A DNA stretch of 64,000 nucleotides from Candidatus Skiveiella danica (lineage in GTDB: Bacteria; Pseudomonadota; Gammaproteobacteria; Burkholderiales; Burkholderiaceae_C). Below are positions 35,822 to 44,995 of this stretch, piece after piece. Location: positions 62,001-126,000 of the forward strand of contig JADKHE010000005.1 of assembly GCA_016721925.1 (NCBI GenBank). The letters run 5' to 3'. Below the pieces are notes generated by a model. It ran no database searches. It saw only the letters and a list, made by a program, of their open reading frames with translations, and was not told the DNA's origin. Both the position numbers and the translations under genes were made by a program. The first letter of the stretch is position 1; the number at the start of each line of letters is the position of its first letter.

Positions 35822-36595
35822 ATGTTTTCCCGCCTTCGCTCCGATATTCAGTGCATCCTGGACCGTGACCCGGCCGCGCGCAGCACCTGGGAGGTGCTGA
35901 CCTGTTATCCCGGCCTGCACGCCTTGCTGCTGCACCGGCCGGCGCACTGGTTCTGGACGCACGGTCTCAAATGGCTGGGGCGTTTTACCTCGCACGTGTC
36001 CCGTTGGCTCACCGGCATCGAAATCCACCCGGGGGCGGTGATCGGGGAGCGGGTGTTCTTCGACCACGCAATGGGCGTGGTGGTGGGCGAGACGGCCGAG
36101 ATCGGTGACGGCTGCACGATCTACCAGGGCGTGACACTGGGTGGCACCTCGCTCTACAAAGGCACCAAGCGCCACCCCACGCTGGGCCGCAATGTGGTGG
36201 TGAGTGCGGGCGCCAAGGTGCTGGGCGGCTTTGTGGTGGGCGACGGCGCCAAGATCGGCAGCAACGCCGTGGTGATCAAGCCGGTGCCTGCCGGGGCCAC
36301 TGCGGTGGGCATCCCGGCTCGCATCATCCCTTCGAAGGCGGGTGAAAGCGCCGATGTGACGCCGACCCAGGAAAAGTTCTCGGCCTACGGCATCACGCTC
36401 GAAGACGATCCGCTGTCGCAGGCCATGAAGGGCTTAATCGACAACGCCGCTTCCCATGAGCACCAGATTGCCTTGCTGTGGCACGCCATCGAGACCTTGT
36501 CGGCCAATCGGCCAGCCGGAGAGTGCGTGCCGGACGAGGCGGCGCTGACCGAGCATTTCGAGGCCTCGCGGCTCAACGACCTCGTTGGCAAGTAG
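35822..36595 (+). CDS. cysE: Serine O-acetyltransferase
   Basis: 257 residues. The N-terminal helical part (DIQCILDRDPAARSTWEVLTCYPGLHALLLHRPAHWFW) is followed by a left-handed beta helix of hexapeptide repeats: IHPGAVIGERVFFDHAMGVVVGETAEIGDGCTIYQGVTLGG with the catalytic Asp/His pair in FDHAMG. The enzyme acetylates serine as the first step of cysteine synthesis. The C-terminal tail is longer than in E. coli CysE and lacks the terminal Ile needed for the cysteine synthase complex. Confidence 0.94.
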   Translation: MFSRLRSDIQCILDRDPAARSTWEVLTCYPGLHALLLHRPAHWFWTHGLKWLGRFTSHVSRWLTGIEIHPGAVIGERVFFDHAMGVVVGETAEIGDGCTIYQGVTLGGTSLYKGTKRHPTLGRNVVVSAGAKVLGGFVVGDGAKIGSNAVVIKPVPAGATAVGIPARIIPSKAGESADVTPTQEKFSAYGITLEDDPLSQAMKGLIDNAASHEHQIALLWHAIETLSANRPAGECVPDEAALTEHFEASRLNDLVGK

Positions 36596-36625
36596 GGCGG
36601 AGTATCCGGGACCGATAAGTCTGGC

Positions 36626-38047
36626 TCATGGGCCCACGCCCTTGAGGGCCGATGGAACGTCGATCGCCGTGGTTCCCCAGTCAACCGGAATTTCGAAGCG
36701 ATAGGTCTTGCTACGGGCCAGCGTTGGGCCCTTGGCCGCGACTCGAATGAAATACCGTCCGGGTCTCATTTCGCCAAAATTGAACGGTCCTGCAAGGCTC
36801 TTGGATTGACGGATCATGTGCATCATGTCCGGGTCTGTAGCGATTTCCGCACTGTAGCTTTCTGCTTGGACGGCCTTACCATCGGAAAGCGTCCGGCTCC
36901 AGTTCATCCAGGTTTCACCGCCAACAAAGCTGAGCAGTGAATCCGTGACCAGCAAAGAATCTGCGAGGACAAGTTGTCGTTGCGCGTCAAATCCTTCAAT
37001 CCTCGCGGCATCAATGCCACGCGCACGCAGATACCAGACGCCGCTCGTGAGGCTTGACAAATCAGCGGTGGATGCCGTAACCACTTGGTCGTGCACAATC
37101 CGGTTGAACTGCGAATCGCTGGCAACCTGAACGCGAAAAGCGGCTGCCCCGGCCAAGGTCGGCATTGCCCAAGTCCTTGCCTCCAGATTTGTGAGGTTCA
37201 AGGTGTCGGCACCCAGATCCGGCGCGGGCAACAGCGGTACGACCTTCACTTCTTTCCTGGCCGGATCAATCACCGCCCCGGTACCCTTGGGAAGATCGGC
37301 GCCACTTTGCTGGGCGGTGTTGTCGGCACGGACCTGGCCTTCCAGCACTTCAGCGCGAGCGCTCGGACTGGCCCCATTTTCCTGTGCGACACGGAAACGG
37401 GTGCCCCGCACACCGACGGTGGTGGTGGGCGTCTGGATCTGCAGCGGCGTCGCGCGCAGGCCCAGCTTGCTCGCGAGGGTCTCGACGGCCCCCTGGCTCA
37501 GGCGGATGATCCCGGAAAACCACCTGGTGGTGCCGCTCGCATTTGCATCGCGCAGGACGTATTCCCGGCTGGCGATGACCTCCGCCAGGCTGGCGGGCAA
37601 GAGCTGGATGCGGGATCCGTCGGACATTTCGATCACGGCCGAACTGTCGGCACCCGTCTGCAGGCGAGTGCCTTCCCCGACACTGCTGCCCACGACCGCG
37701 GTGGCCGACCCCTGTTGTACGCTGCCCTGCACGCTGACAACCCTGCCACTGACCGGCGCGTACTTGAGCAGGCGCAGGGGGATGTTCAGGGTCTGACCCG
37801 GGCGGATGACATCGGGGTCCGGCAGGGCGTTGAGCCGCGCGATTTCCGCCCATGCGTCGGGGCGCACCAGCATCTCTCGGGACAGGACGATCAGTTTGTC
37901 GCCGGGCTGGACGGTATAGGCCAGGCTGGGCTCCACGGCTTGGGCGCCCAGCGCCAGGCACAAGGCCAGCATGGCCGCCCCGATGGGAAGGAGTCCTGCT
38001 TCCCGACGGGTGGCAGCGCAGGGGTGGGTGCAGCGAATCGGGCTCAT
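36626..38047 (-). CDS. LysM and FecR domain exported protein
   Basis: 473 residues. A signal peptide (LLPIGAAMLALCLALGAQA) leads to a LysM domain (YTVQPGDKLIVLSREML...RPGQTLNIP), then a FecR-like domain (VQGSVQQGSATAVVGSSVGEGTRLQTGADSSAVIEMSDGSRIQLL, ending TVGVRGTRFRV), then fibronectin-like C-terminal segments (WYLRARGID, GRYFIRVAAKGPT). In relatives this architecture is often linked to an adenylate cyclase or CHASE2 gene; here that partner is absent. Probably periplasmic, peptidoglycan-associated. Followed 12 bp downstream by nothing in the same direction; mog lies upstream. Confidence 0.88.
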   Translation of the reverse strand: MSPIRCTHPCAATRREAGLLPIGAAMLALCLALGAQAVEPSLAYTVQPGDKLIVLSREMLVRPDAWAEIARLNALPDPDVIRPGQTLNIPLRLLKYAPVSGRVVSVQGSVQQGSATAVVGSSVGEGTRLQTGADSSAVIEMSDGSRIQLLPASLAEVIASREYVLRDANASGTTRWFSGIIRLSQGAVETLASKLGLRATPLQIQTPTTTVGVRGTRFRVAQENGASPSARAEVLEGQVRADNTAQQSGADLPKGTGAVIDPARKEVKVVPLLPAPDLGADTLNLTNLEARTWAMPTLAGAAAFRVQVASDSQFNRIVHDQVVTASTADLSSLTSGVWYLRARGIDAARIEGFDAQRQLVLADSLLVTDSLLSFVGGETWMNWSRTLSDGKAVQAESYSAEIATDPDMMHMIRQSKSLAGPFNFGEMRPGRYFIRVAAKGPTLARSKTYRFEIPVDWGTTAIDVPSALKGVGP

Positions 38048-38059
38048 GCTTGTCTTGCT

Positions 38060-38650
38060 TCAGGTGGTCGGACGAATGGCGCTCTTAGGCCGGAAAGCTT
38101 TGCATACCTCATCGCGGGTTTCAAGATAGGGGCCGCCGATCAGGTCGACGCAATACGGCACCGCAGCGAAGATGCCGTTGACGATCGATGCCCCCGAGGC
38201 GTCTTTTAACCCTTCCAGTGTTTCTTGGATCGATTTGGGCTGACCCGGCAGGTTGATGATGAGACTTTTGTCACGGATGACGGCGCATTGGCGCGACAGA
38301 ATGGCCGTTGGCACGAATCGCAGGCTGATCTGCCGCATCTGTTCGCCGAAGCCCGGCATCTCCTTGTGGGCGACGGCCAGCGTGGCTTCGGGGGTGACGT
38401 CGCGCAAGGCCGGGCCGGTACCCCCGGTGGTCAAGACCAGTGCGCAGCCGGCTTCCACCAGCTCGATCAAGGTGGCGCTGATGCGGGCCTGCTCGTCCGG
38501 GATCAGCCGCGGCTCGAACCGGACCGGGTTCTTCAGCGCGCGGGTCAGCCACTCCTGAAGGGCGGGCAAGCCCTTGTCTTCGTAGACGCCGCTGGAGGCG
38601 CGGTCGCTGACCGAGACGATGCCAATGGTGACAGGTTCAAAAGAGCTCAT
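38060..38650 (-). CDS. mog: Molybdopterin adenylyltransferase
   Basis: 196 residues of the MogA/MoaB family, which adenylates molybdopterin before molybdenum insertion. Motifs: VSVSDRASSGVYEDKG at the N-terminus, LTTGGTGPALRDVTPEA binding the pterin phosphate, and IINLPGQPKSIQETLEG near the end. The product would supply cofactor to molybdoenzymes such as the nitrate reductase NasA in this window. Located 12 bp upstream of the LysM-FecR gene start, same strand. Confidence 0.92.
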   Translation of the reverse strand: MSSFEPVTIGIVSVSDRASSGVYEDKGLPALQEWLTRALKNPVRFEPRLIPDEQARISATLIELVEAGCALVLTTGGTGPALRDVTPEATLAVAHKEMPGFGEQMRQISLRFVPTAILSRQCAVIRDKSLIINLPGQPKSIQETLEGLKDASGASIVNGIFAAVPYCVDLIGGPYLETRDEVCKAFRPKSAIRPTT

Positions 38651-38698
38651 GGTGCGAATCGCGAAATGGACGGTTGACGAAGGGAAGGGCCCTCGACG

Positions 38699-39370
38699 TC
38701 AGCCGGGCTCGGCCGGACTTTCGGCATCGTGGGCGAAGGCTTCGCCGGCCGAGTCGGCGCTGGCGAGCTGCTCACGCACCAGCTGGAAGATCTCGCGGTA
38801 GGCGCGCCCCTGGCGCGGGGCCAGCCCGTGTGAGACGGCGGCCTTGTCCGGCGCCGGAGCGTCCTTGCGTGCCTGGCGGATCAGTGCGCGCAGCTGCTGG
38901 GCGTCGGTGCCCGCAAACCGCTGCACCCAGTCGCCGAAGGCATCGTCCTCGGCGATCAGGCGGTCGCGCCACTGTTCGGCCCGGTGCAGGGCCAGCGTCA
39001 GCTGGGCCGAGCCCTGGTGTTGCTCCTGCAGGGCGGCGCGTATGGAGGCCAGCGTGTCGGGTTCGAGCTGGCGCATCAGCTTGCCGACGAACTGCATCTG
39101 GCGCCGTTTGCCCTCGAAATTCGTGATGCGCCGGGCGTCGGCGAGCGCATCGCGAAGCTTCTCGGGCACGTCGAGGCCGTTCATCAGGTCGGCGCGCAGC
39201 GTCAGCAGTTCCTCGCCGAGCTTTTGCAGTTCGGTGCTCTCGCGTTTGAGCTCGGTCCGGCTGGCTTCGCTGGTGCCCTTGAGCTCGCGCTTGAGCTCGA
39301 GGTCGAGTTCGCTGCCTTCGGCAACGAACTCGCCGCGGACGTAATAGCCTTTTTTGGGTTTGCGGGACAT
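38699..39370 (-). CDS. darP: Ribosome biogenesis factor DarP (YjgA)
   Basis: 223 residues, highly charged and helical, matching YjgA/DarP, a late 50S assembly factor. The start MSRKPKKGYYVRGEFVAEGSELDLELKRE is the familiar N-terminus; the central SRTELKRESTELQKLGEELLTL and the ARRITNFEGKRRQMQFVGKLMR segment are characteristic. The ATG at 39370 is preferred to an upstream one giving an unconvincing 20-residue extension. It is divergent from pmbA with 52 bp between starts, a common arrangement in proteobacteria. Confidence 0.92.
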   Translation of the reverse strand: MSRKPKKGYYVRGEFVAEGSELDLELKRELKGTSEASRTELKRESTELQKLGEELLTLRADLMNGLDVPEKLRDALADARRITNFEGKRRQMQFVGKLMRQLEPDTLASIRAALQEQHQGSAQLTLALHRAEQWRDRLIAEDDAFGDWVQRFAGTDAQQLRALIRQARKDAPAPDKAAVSHGLAPRQGRAYREIFQLVREQLASADSAGEAFAHDAESPAEPG

Positions 39371-39422
39371 GGGCGAGCCGGGTCGGCGGATAGAGGGGAC
39401 GGCAAGTATCATAGCCGCCACC

Positions 39423-40820
39423 ATGAACAAACTCCCCTCCCACGCAGCGGCCCCCGCAGCCGGCCATCCCGAGCAGGGCTTCAGCTACAGCCGCGCTTTT
39501 TTTGAAGATCTGGTCGACGCCGCGCTGGCCCACGCCAGGCGCATGGGGGCTACTGACGCGGGTGCGGAGGCTTCCGAGGGCTGCGGACTGAGCGTCAGCG
39601 TGCGCAAGGGCCAGCTGGAAAGCGTCGAGCGCAACCGCGACAAGTCCCTGGGCGTCACGGTCTACGTCGGACATCGCCGCGGAAATGCGAGCACCTCCGA
39701 TTTTTCACCCGCCGCGGTCGAGCAGACGGTGCGCGCGGCCTTCGACATTGCCCGCTTTACCGCCGAGGATCCGATGGCGGGCCTGCCGGACGCTGACGAT
39801 ATTGCCAACGATCACCGTGACCTCGACCTGTTTCATCCCTGGAGCCTGAGCAGCGAACAGGCGGCGCATCTGGCGTTGGCCTGCGAGGATGCCGCCCTGC
39901 AGACCAGTCGAAAGATCACGAACAGCGAGGGCGCGGGGGTTTCAGCCCAGCAAAGCCACTTCTTCAGTGCGCACACGCACGGGTTTCGCGGCGGCTACGC
40001 CAGCTCGCGTCACAGCCTGTCGGTGGCACCGATTGCCGGCAAGGGCGCGGGCATGCAGCGCGATGCCTGGTACAGCTCGATGCGCTCGCCCGACGAACTG
40101 GCCTCGCCGGCCGCCGTGGGTCGCTATGCCGCCGAGCGCGCGCTGAGCCGGCTGAAGAGCCGCAGGATTCCCACCACCGAATGCCCGGTGCTGTTCGAAT
40201 CCCCGCTGGCGGCGGGGTTGCTGGGCGGCTTCGTGCAGGCGGTCAGTGGCGGCGCGCTGTACCGCAAGAGCACGTTTTTGGTCGACTCCCTGGGCAAGAC
40301 GGTGTTCCCCAGGCACATCGATATCGCGGAGGACCCGTTCGTCCTGCGTGGCAAGGGCAGTTCGCCTTTCGATGACGAGGGCGTGCGCGTCCAGGCCCGC
40401 AGCGTGGTCAAGGGCGGACGTGTCGAAGGCTATTTCCTGAGTTCCTACTCGGCGCGCAAGCTCGGCATGAAGACCACGGGCAATTCCGGCGGCTCGCACA
40501 ACCTGACGATGACGTCGCGGCACACGCAAGCGGGCGACGACCTGGACGCCATGCTCAGAAAGCTGGGCACCGGCCTGTTCGTGATCGAGTTGATGGGGCA
40601 GGGCGTGAACTACGTGACGGGCGACTATTCCCGCGGCGCCAGCGGATTCTGGGTCGAGAACGGCAAAATCGCCTTTCCGGTGCAGGAAATCACCATCGCC
40701 GGCAATCTGAAAACCATGTTCAAGGGCATCGAAGCGGTGGGGGCCGATGCCTACAACTACGGCGCCAAGTCGGTCGGATCGATCCTCATCAACCGGATGA
40801 AGGTGGCGGGGAGCTCGTAG
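39423..40820 (+). CDS. pmbA: Metalloprotease PmbA (TldE)
   Basis: 465 residues of the TldD/PmbA family. PmbA partners with TldD in cleaving unfolded peptides, including modified-peptide precursors and CcdA antitoxin in E. coli. Typical segments are SVRKGQLESVERNRDKSLGVTVYVGHRRG, VLFESPLAAGLLGGFVQAVSGGALYRKSTFL, FDDEGVRVQ and the C-terminal GNLKTMFKGIEAVGADAYNYGAKSVGSILINRMKVAG. As in other PmbA proteins the zinc-binding HExxxH of TldD is absent. The start at 39423 (MNKLPSHAAAP) is the first ATG after the divergent promoter region. Confidence 0.93.
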   Translation: MNKLPSHAAAPAAGHPEQGFSYSRAFFEDLVDAALAHARRMGATDAGAEASEGCGLSVSVRKGQLESVERNRDKSLGVTVYVGHRRGNASTSDFSPAAVEQTVRAAFDIARFTAEDPMAGLPDADDIANDHRDLDLFHPWSLSSEQAAHLALACEDAALQTSRKITNSEGAGVSAQQSHFFSAHTHGFRGGYASSRHSLSVAPIAGKGAGMQRDAWYSSMRSPDELASPAAVGRYAAERALSRLKSRRIPTTECPVLFESPLAAGLLGGFVQAVSGGALYRKSTFLVDSLGKTVFPRHIDIAEDPFVLRGKGSSPFDDEGVRVQARSVVKGGRVEGYFLSSYSARKLGMKTTGNSGGSHNLTMTSRHTQAGDDLDAMLRKLGTGLFVIELMGQGVNYVTGDYSRGASGFWVENGKIAFPVQEITIAGNLKTMFKGIEAVGADAYNYGAKSVGSILINRMKVAGSS

Positions 40821-40865
40821 AGCCTACCGCGCTGGCACTCGGTGTGCAACGCTGGCCTTGCCGGG

Positions 40866-40895
40866 CCTGGCCTGGCCTGGCCTGGCCTGTCCTGG
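40866..40895. repeat. CCTGG pentanucleotide tandem repeat
   Basis: Six consecutive CCTGG units, the fifth with one mismatch (CCTGT), in the convergent gap between pmbA and the yqeY-like gene. The rest of this 129 bp gap shows nothing further. CCTGG is also a Dcm-type methylation site. Copy number may vary between strains. Confidence 0.8.
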
Positions 40896-40949
40896 CCCGG
40901 GCCTGTGGCCCCTGAGCTTTGACCTTTTCCTGGCTGCCTGAACCGCCTC

Positions 40950-41396
40950 TCAGCCCGCCAGGGCGGCTTTCACCGCCGCGCTGACCTGGCCCATGTCGGC
41001 CTTGCCGGCCAAGCGGGTCTTCACGGCACCCATGACTTTGCCCATGTCGCCAGGGCCGCTGGCGCCCAGCTCCGCCACGATGGCCTTGACCTCGGCGGCG
41101 ACCTCTTCGGCCGACAGGCGTGCCGGCAGGTAGGCTTGCAGCACGGTCAGTTCGGCGGCTTCCTTGTCCGCCAGGTCCTGGCGACCGGCCTGGGTGAACG
41201 CCGCGATCGAATCCTTGCGCTGCTTGATCAGCTTGTCGACGATGGCGACGACGGCGACGTCGTCCAGCGTGATGCGTTCGTCCACTTCCTTTTGCTTGCA
41301 CGCGGAAAGTAGCAGGCGGATGGTGCCCAGACGCTCGCTGTCCTTGGCGCGCATCGCGGTCTTCATGTCTTCGGTGATCTGGTCCTTGAGGCTCAT
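40950..41396 (-). CDS. GatB/YqeY domain protein
   Basis: 148-residue YqeY-like protein, a helical domain also found at the C-terminus of GatB, where it helps recognise tRNA. Typical sequence: SLKDQITEDMKTAMRAKDSERLGTIRLLLSACKQKEVDER, LDDVAVVAIVDKLIKQRKDSI and the C-terminal MGKVMGAVKTRLAGKADMGQVSAAVKAAL. Located downstream of rpsU on the same strand, a conserved neighbourhood, but a terminator lies between them. Function of free-standing YqeY is uncertain. Confidence 0.9.
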   Translation of the reverse strand: MSLKDQITEDMKTAMRAKDSERLGTIRLLLSACKQKEVDERITLDDVAVVAIVDKLIKQRKDSIAAFTQAGRQDLADKEAAELTVLQAYLPARLSAEEVAAEVKAIVAELGASGPGDMGKVMGAVKTRLAGKADMGQVSAAVKAALAG

Positions 41397-41473
41397 GGCG
41401 GGCTCCGGTCGTGGGGATGGGGATAGGGCGAGATGCACCGGCCGGGCCCTTGCCGGGGCCGACGGGCCGGGAA

Positions 41474-41509
41474 ATGAAAAAACCCGCGCCTGGCGTCCCG
41501 AGCGCGGGT
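41474..41509 (-). terminator. Intrinsic terminator after rpsU
   Basis: Read leftward: stem ACCCGCGC / GCGCGGGT (41482-41489 paired with 41502-41509) with a 12-base loop, followed by six T. It lies 45 bp after the rpsU stop and before the yqeY-like gene. Confidence 0.85.
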
Positions 41510-41554
41510 CTGGCGTGCATCCGGGGGCCGAGGCCCCTGGCGGCAACGCTGCGA

Positions 41555-41767
41555 TCAGTACAGTTTCTTGGGCAGCTGCATCGAGCGGATGCGCTTGTAG
41601 TTGCGCTTGACGGCGGCGGCCTTCTTGCGCTTGCGCTCGGCGGTCGGCTTTTCGTAGAACTCGCGGGCGCGCAGGTCGGTCAGCAGGCCCAGTTTTTCGA
41701 TGGTGCGCTTGAAGCGGCGCAGAGCCACGTCAAAAGGCTCGTTTTCTTTAACACGGATCGTCGTCAT
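41555..41767 (-). CDS. rpsU: 30S ribosomal protein S21
   Basis: 70 residues, full length. MTTIRVKENEPFDVALRRFKR at the start and the basic FYEKPTAERKRKKAAAVKR region are diagnostic. S21 aids base-pairing of the 16S 3' end with the mRNA ribosome-binding site. The 162 bp upstream (41768-41929) form its AT-richer promoter region towards the flavoprotein gene; I cannot pinpoint hexamers. Confidence 0.96.
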   Translation of the reverse strand: MTTIRVKENEPFDVALRRFKRTIEKLGLLTDLRAREFYEKPTAERKRKKAAAVKRNYKRIRSMQLPKKLY

Positions 41768-41929
41768 TAGGTGAAGATTTCCAAAATGTGCAGAAAGAGG
41801 GTGGCCGGGAAGATCGGGCCCGGACGCCGTAACTGCGATGTGCCCCGTCTGTAACTAGTATTGGCCGACAGGGCATTGCCAGCAAAGCCTGACATTATAG
41901 CGGCTTCGTGGCCGATCTGTCCCGTTGAC

Positions 41930-43190
41930 CTAGGCCGAGGGGCGCAGCCTCGCCGCGAGGGCCTGGGCGCAGGCATGGCCGCTGGCCCAGGCCCACTGGA
42001 AGTTGTAGCCGCCCAGCCAGCCCGTCACGTCGACCACCTCGCCGATGAAATACAGCCCCGGCTGCTTCGATTCCATCGTCTGCGAGGACAGGTCGCGCGT
42101 GTCGACCCCGCCCAGCGTGACCTCGGCCTTGCGGTAGCCCTCGGTGCCGGTGGGCGTGAGTTCCCATCGCGCCAGGCGCTCCGCCAACTGGGCCAAGGCC
42201 TTGTCGGAGGCCTCGGCGATCGGGCGCTGCCAGGCAGATTCCTGCTGCACCCAGGTATCGGCCAGCCGGGACGGCACCAGCTGGGCCAGCTCGTTGGCGA
42301 TGCGCTTGCGCGAGCTCGCCTTGGCGCGCGCGAGGGCCGCCGGCAGGTCGGTGTCGGGGGCCAGGTTCAGCCGGATCGGCGTGCCCTCCCGCCAGTAGCT
42401 GGAGATCTGCAGCACGGCCGGGCCCGCTCAGGCCCCGGTGGGTGAACAGCAGGTCTTCGAGGAACTCGCCCCGGGCCTTTTTGGTGCCCGTCTCGATGCG
42501 CACCGGCAGCGACAGCCCTGACAGCTGGGCATAGGGCGCCCAGGCCTGCTCGTCAAAAGTCAGCGGCACCAGGCCCGGGCGCGTCTCGACCAGGCGCAGC
42601 CCAAACTGCTTGGCCACGCGGTAGCCGAAATCGGTGGCGCCGATCTTCGGGATGGACAGCCCGCCCGTGGCGACGACCACGGCGGCACACTCGACGGTGC
42701 CCCGGTCGCTCTCTATTTGATAGCTTGATGTGACCGTTTCACGCTGGGATGTGGCTGAAAATCCTATATTTTTCACGCTGCAAGGCTGCCAGCGGTCCAC
42801 GTGACCGCCGAGGGCCCCGGCACCACACTCGGCCAGCAGCATCTGGATCAGGTCGTCGGCCGAGCGGTCACAGAACAGCTGGCCCTTGTGCTTTTCATGG
42901 AAGGCGATGCCGTGGCGCTGCACCAGCGCGACGAAGTCCTGCGGCGTGTAGCGCGACAGCGCCGATCGGCAGAAATGCGGGTTGTCGCCGAGGAAGTGCT
43001 TGTGCGGCGCGGCCGGATCGACGTCGCGGTTGGTGAAATTGCAGCGACCGCCGCCGGAGATGCGGATCTTCTCGGCCACCCGCTCGCTGTGGTCGAGCAC
43101 CAGCACCCGCAGGCCCAGCTGGCCGGCCACCCCGGCACAAAACAGGCCGGCCGCACCGGCGCCCATCACCACCACGTCGTACGAATGCAT
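41930..43190 (-). pseudogene. BaiN/HI0933-type NAD(P)/FAD oxidoreductase, one frameshift
   Basis: About 420 residues. The FAD site VVVMGAGAAGLFCAGVAGQLG, the RISGGGRCNFTNRDV motif, and ATGGLSIPKIGATDFGYRVAKQFG are typical of the HI0933/BaiN/YhiN group. The frame changes at an extra base in the GGG/CCC run at 42420-42425; removing it restores GLSGPAVLQISSYWREG and the C-terminal GGVDTRDLSSQTMESK...GEVVDVTGWLGGYNFQWAWASG to the stop at 41930. Sequencing error is likely. A dispersed repeat encodes about residues 137-160 (SATSQRETVTSSYQIES). Physiological substrate unknown. Confidence 0.88.
42711..42780 (+). repeat. Dispersed AT-richer repeat, copy 6
   Basis: TATTTGATAGC, then core GACCGTTTCACGCTGGGA (15 of 18), then TGAAAATCC. 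Inside the BaiN-like gene, antisense orientation, in frame. Confidence 0.75.
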
Positions 43191-43232
43191 GGCCCGCAGT
43201 GTATGCGCCGGCCCAGGGCGGGCCGCCGGGCG

Positions 43233-44024
43233 TCAGGCGATGCGGCGCAATGCCTCGGGGGCCCTCGCAGCCGCGACGCCGCGCACCACATCGCCCACCA
43301 CGATCACGCAAGGGCTTGTGAGCTGGTCGCGCTCGATCGTGCTGTGCAGCTGGCCCAGGCTTGTCAGTGCGTGGCGCTGGTCGGGCAGGCTGACGTGCTG
43401 GATCACGGCCACCGGGGTCGATGCCGGCAGGCCGGTGAGCAGCTCTTCCTGGATGTGCGCGGAGCCCCGCACCCCCATGTAGATCACCAGTGTCAGCCGC
43501 GCATCGCGCGCGGTGGCGGCAATGGCGCGCCAGTCAGTGTCGCTGTCGCCCGGGCGCACATGGCCCGTGATGAAAAGCACGCCGTGGGCATGCTCGCGGT
43601 GCGTCAGCGGTGCGCCCAGCGACGTGATGCCGGCCAGCCCGGCCGTGATGCCGTTGATAACCTGCACCGTGATGCCCTGTGCACGCAGGTGCTCCACCTC
43701 CTCGCCGCCGCGGCCGAAGATGAACGGGTCGCCGCCTTTGAGCCGCACCACGGTTTCGCCTTCGCGCGCGGCCATGACCATGAGCTTCTCGATGAAGGCC
43801 TGCGGAGTGCTCTTGCACCCGCCGCGCTTGCCGACGTGGATCACCCGCGCCCCGGGCGGCGCCAGCGCCACGATGGCAGGACTGACCAGGTCGTCGACCA
43901 GCAGCACGGTGGCTGCGGCGATCGCCTTGACCGCCTTGATGGTGAGCAGTTCAGGATCCCCGGGGCCCGCGCCCACCAGGCTCACGGTTCCCACGTTGCG
44001 CAGGGTTGTCTCGATGTTTTTCAT
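43233..44024 (-). CDS. cobA: Uroporphyrinogen-III C-methyltransferase
   Basis: 263 residues. SAM-dependent methylation of uroporphyrinogen III to precorrin-2, the first step to siroheme, the prosthetic group of nitrite reductase NirB encoded in the same cluster. Motifs VSLVGAGPGDPELLTIKA, VRLKGGDPFIFGRGGEE, NGITAGLAG and PLTHREHAHGVLFITGH are complete. There is no CysG-type oxidase or ferrochelatase domain, so those steps must come from another gene. Its ATG overlaps the ybiB stop as ATGA, placing it last in the nitrate assimilation operon. Confidence 0.94.
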   Translation of the reverse strand: MKNIETTLRNVGTVSLVGAGPGDPELLTIKAVKAIAAATVLLVDDLVSPAIVALAPPGARVIHVGKRGGCKSTPQAFIEKLMVMAAREGETVVRLKGGDPFIFGRGGEEVEHLRAQGITVQVINGITAGLAGITSLGAPLTHREHAHGVLFITGHVRPGDSDTDWRAIAATARDARLTLVIYMGVRGSAHIQEELLTGLPASTPVAVIQHVSLPDQRHALTSLGQLHSTIERDQLTSPCVIVVGDVVRGVAAARAPEALRRIA

Positions 44025-44926
44025 GATGAACCGGTCTCACGCAAGATGTGTTCCAGCTGTTTCTCGATCGGCGCGGGCACCGGCAGGTGGCCGGCGAGGA
44101 TGTCGCGCACATACGCGGCGGTGCTGGCGGCGTCGATGGCGGTGGGCAGCTCGGGCAGGCGGGCCAGGCTGCCGGTCTGGGCTTCCTGCACAGGCACCCG
44201 CAGGCCCTGGCGGAAGGCGTCCATCTGCGGCGTGCGGCGCGGGTCGGCCACGGGCTCGCCCTCGGTGCCCCGCAGCAGCAAGGCATTGGCGCCGGTGAGC
44301 TCGAAGGTGGCGGCCATCGACACCGCGTATTCGGGATGGGTGTAGCTGCCGACGATCAGGCTGGGGCCGTCCACGGGATTCATGAGCTTGACGAGGCTGT
44401 GCGCCGGATTGCGAAGGCCCACCACGCGGCGTACATCCAGCAGGCGCGCCAGGCCGGGGCACAGAACGGCGGTCGGAACAAACGCCACGGTGCCCGGCGC
44501 GATCGGACCGACGTGGGTCTGCGGCGGCACGCCCAGCGCCGCCAGCACGTCCGACGCGCCCACCCGTGAGGACTCGGTGGCGGTGCCATGCACGAGCACC
44601 GGCAGGCCCTCGCGCGCCAGCAGCAGCGCCAGCAACGGCGTCAGCACGGGCAGTTTGCGCGCCCCGTTGTAGCTGGGCAGCACCACCACGGGGCGGCTGG
44701 CAGCCGGCACCCGGTGCATCCGTGCGTGCGTGGCGTCCAGAAAACCGGCCATCTCGGCGGGCGTTTCACCCTTGATGCGCATGGCCAGGCAGAAGGCCCC
44801 GACCTCCAGGTCACTCACCGTGCCGTCGAGCACCTGGCCGAACAGGTCGGCGGCCTGGTCCCGCGTGAGGGCGCGTGCGCCGTCCTTGCCGCGGCCGATT
44901 TCCTTGATGTACTGGCTGATTCCCAT
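44021..44926 (-). CDS. ybiB: YbiB, TrpD2-like DNA-binding protein
   Basis: 301 residues with the fold of anthranilate phosphoribosyltransferase (TrpD) but of the TrpD2/YbiB branch, which binds nucleic acids and lacks TrpD activity in E. coli. Recognisable parts: the N-terminal helical domain ALTRDQAADLFGQVLDGTVSDLEVGAFCLAMRIKGETPAEMAGFLDA, VLPSYNGARKLPVLTPLLALLLAREGLPVLVHG, and LRNPAHSLVKLMNP. It is commonly found in nitrate assimilation clusters of betaproteobacteria. Lies 69 bp after nasA and overlaps cobA. Its role in the cluster is unknown. Confidence 0.85.
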   Translation of the reverse strand: MGISQYIKEIGRGKDGARALTRDQAADLFGQVLDGTVSDLEVGAFCLAMRIKGETPAEMAGFLDATHARMHRVPAASRPVVVLPSYNGARKLPVLTPLLALLLAREGLPVLVHGTATESSRVGASDVLAALGVPPQTHVGPIAPGTVAFVPTAVLCPGLARLLDVRRVVGLRNPAHSLVKLMNPVDGPSLIVGSYTHPEYAVSMAATFELTGANALLLRGTEGEPVADPRRTPQMDAFRQGLRVPVQEAQTGSLARLPELPTAIDAASTAAYVRDILAGHLPVPAPIEKQLEHILRETGSS

Positions 44927-44995
44927 GGCGCAATTGTCTTTCAGTCGGCATGACTTTCGGCTATAGGGCCAATGAAGTCCGGGCCCCGAGGCGGT

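Noticed and set aside
40866..40895. CCTGG repeat as part of a CRISPR or origin
   Set aside because: Units are five bases with no spacers, and no DnaA boxes or cas genes are near.
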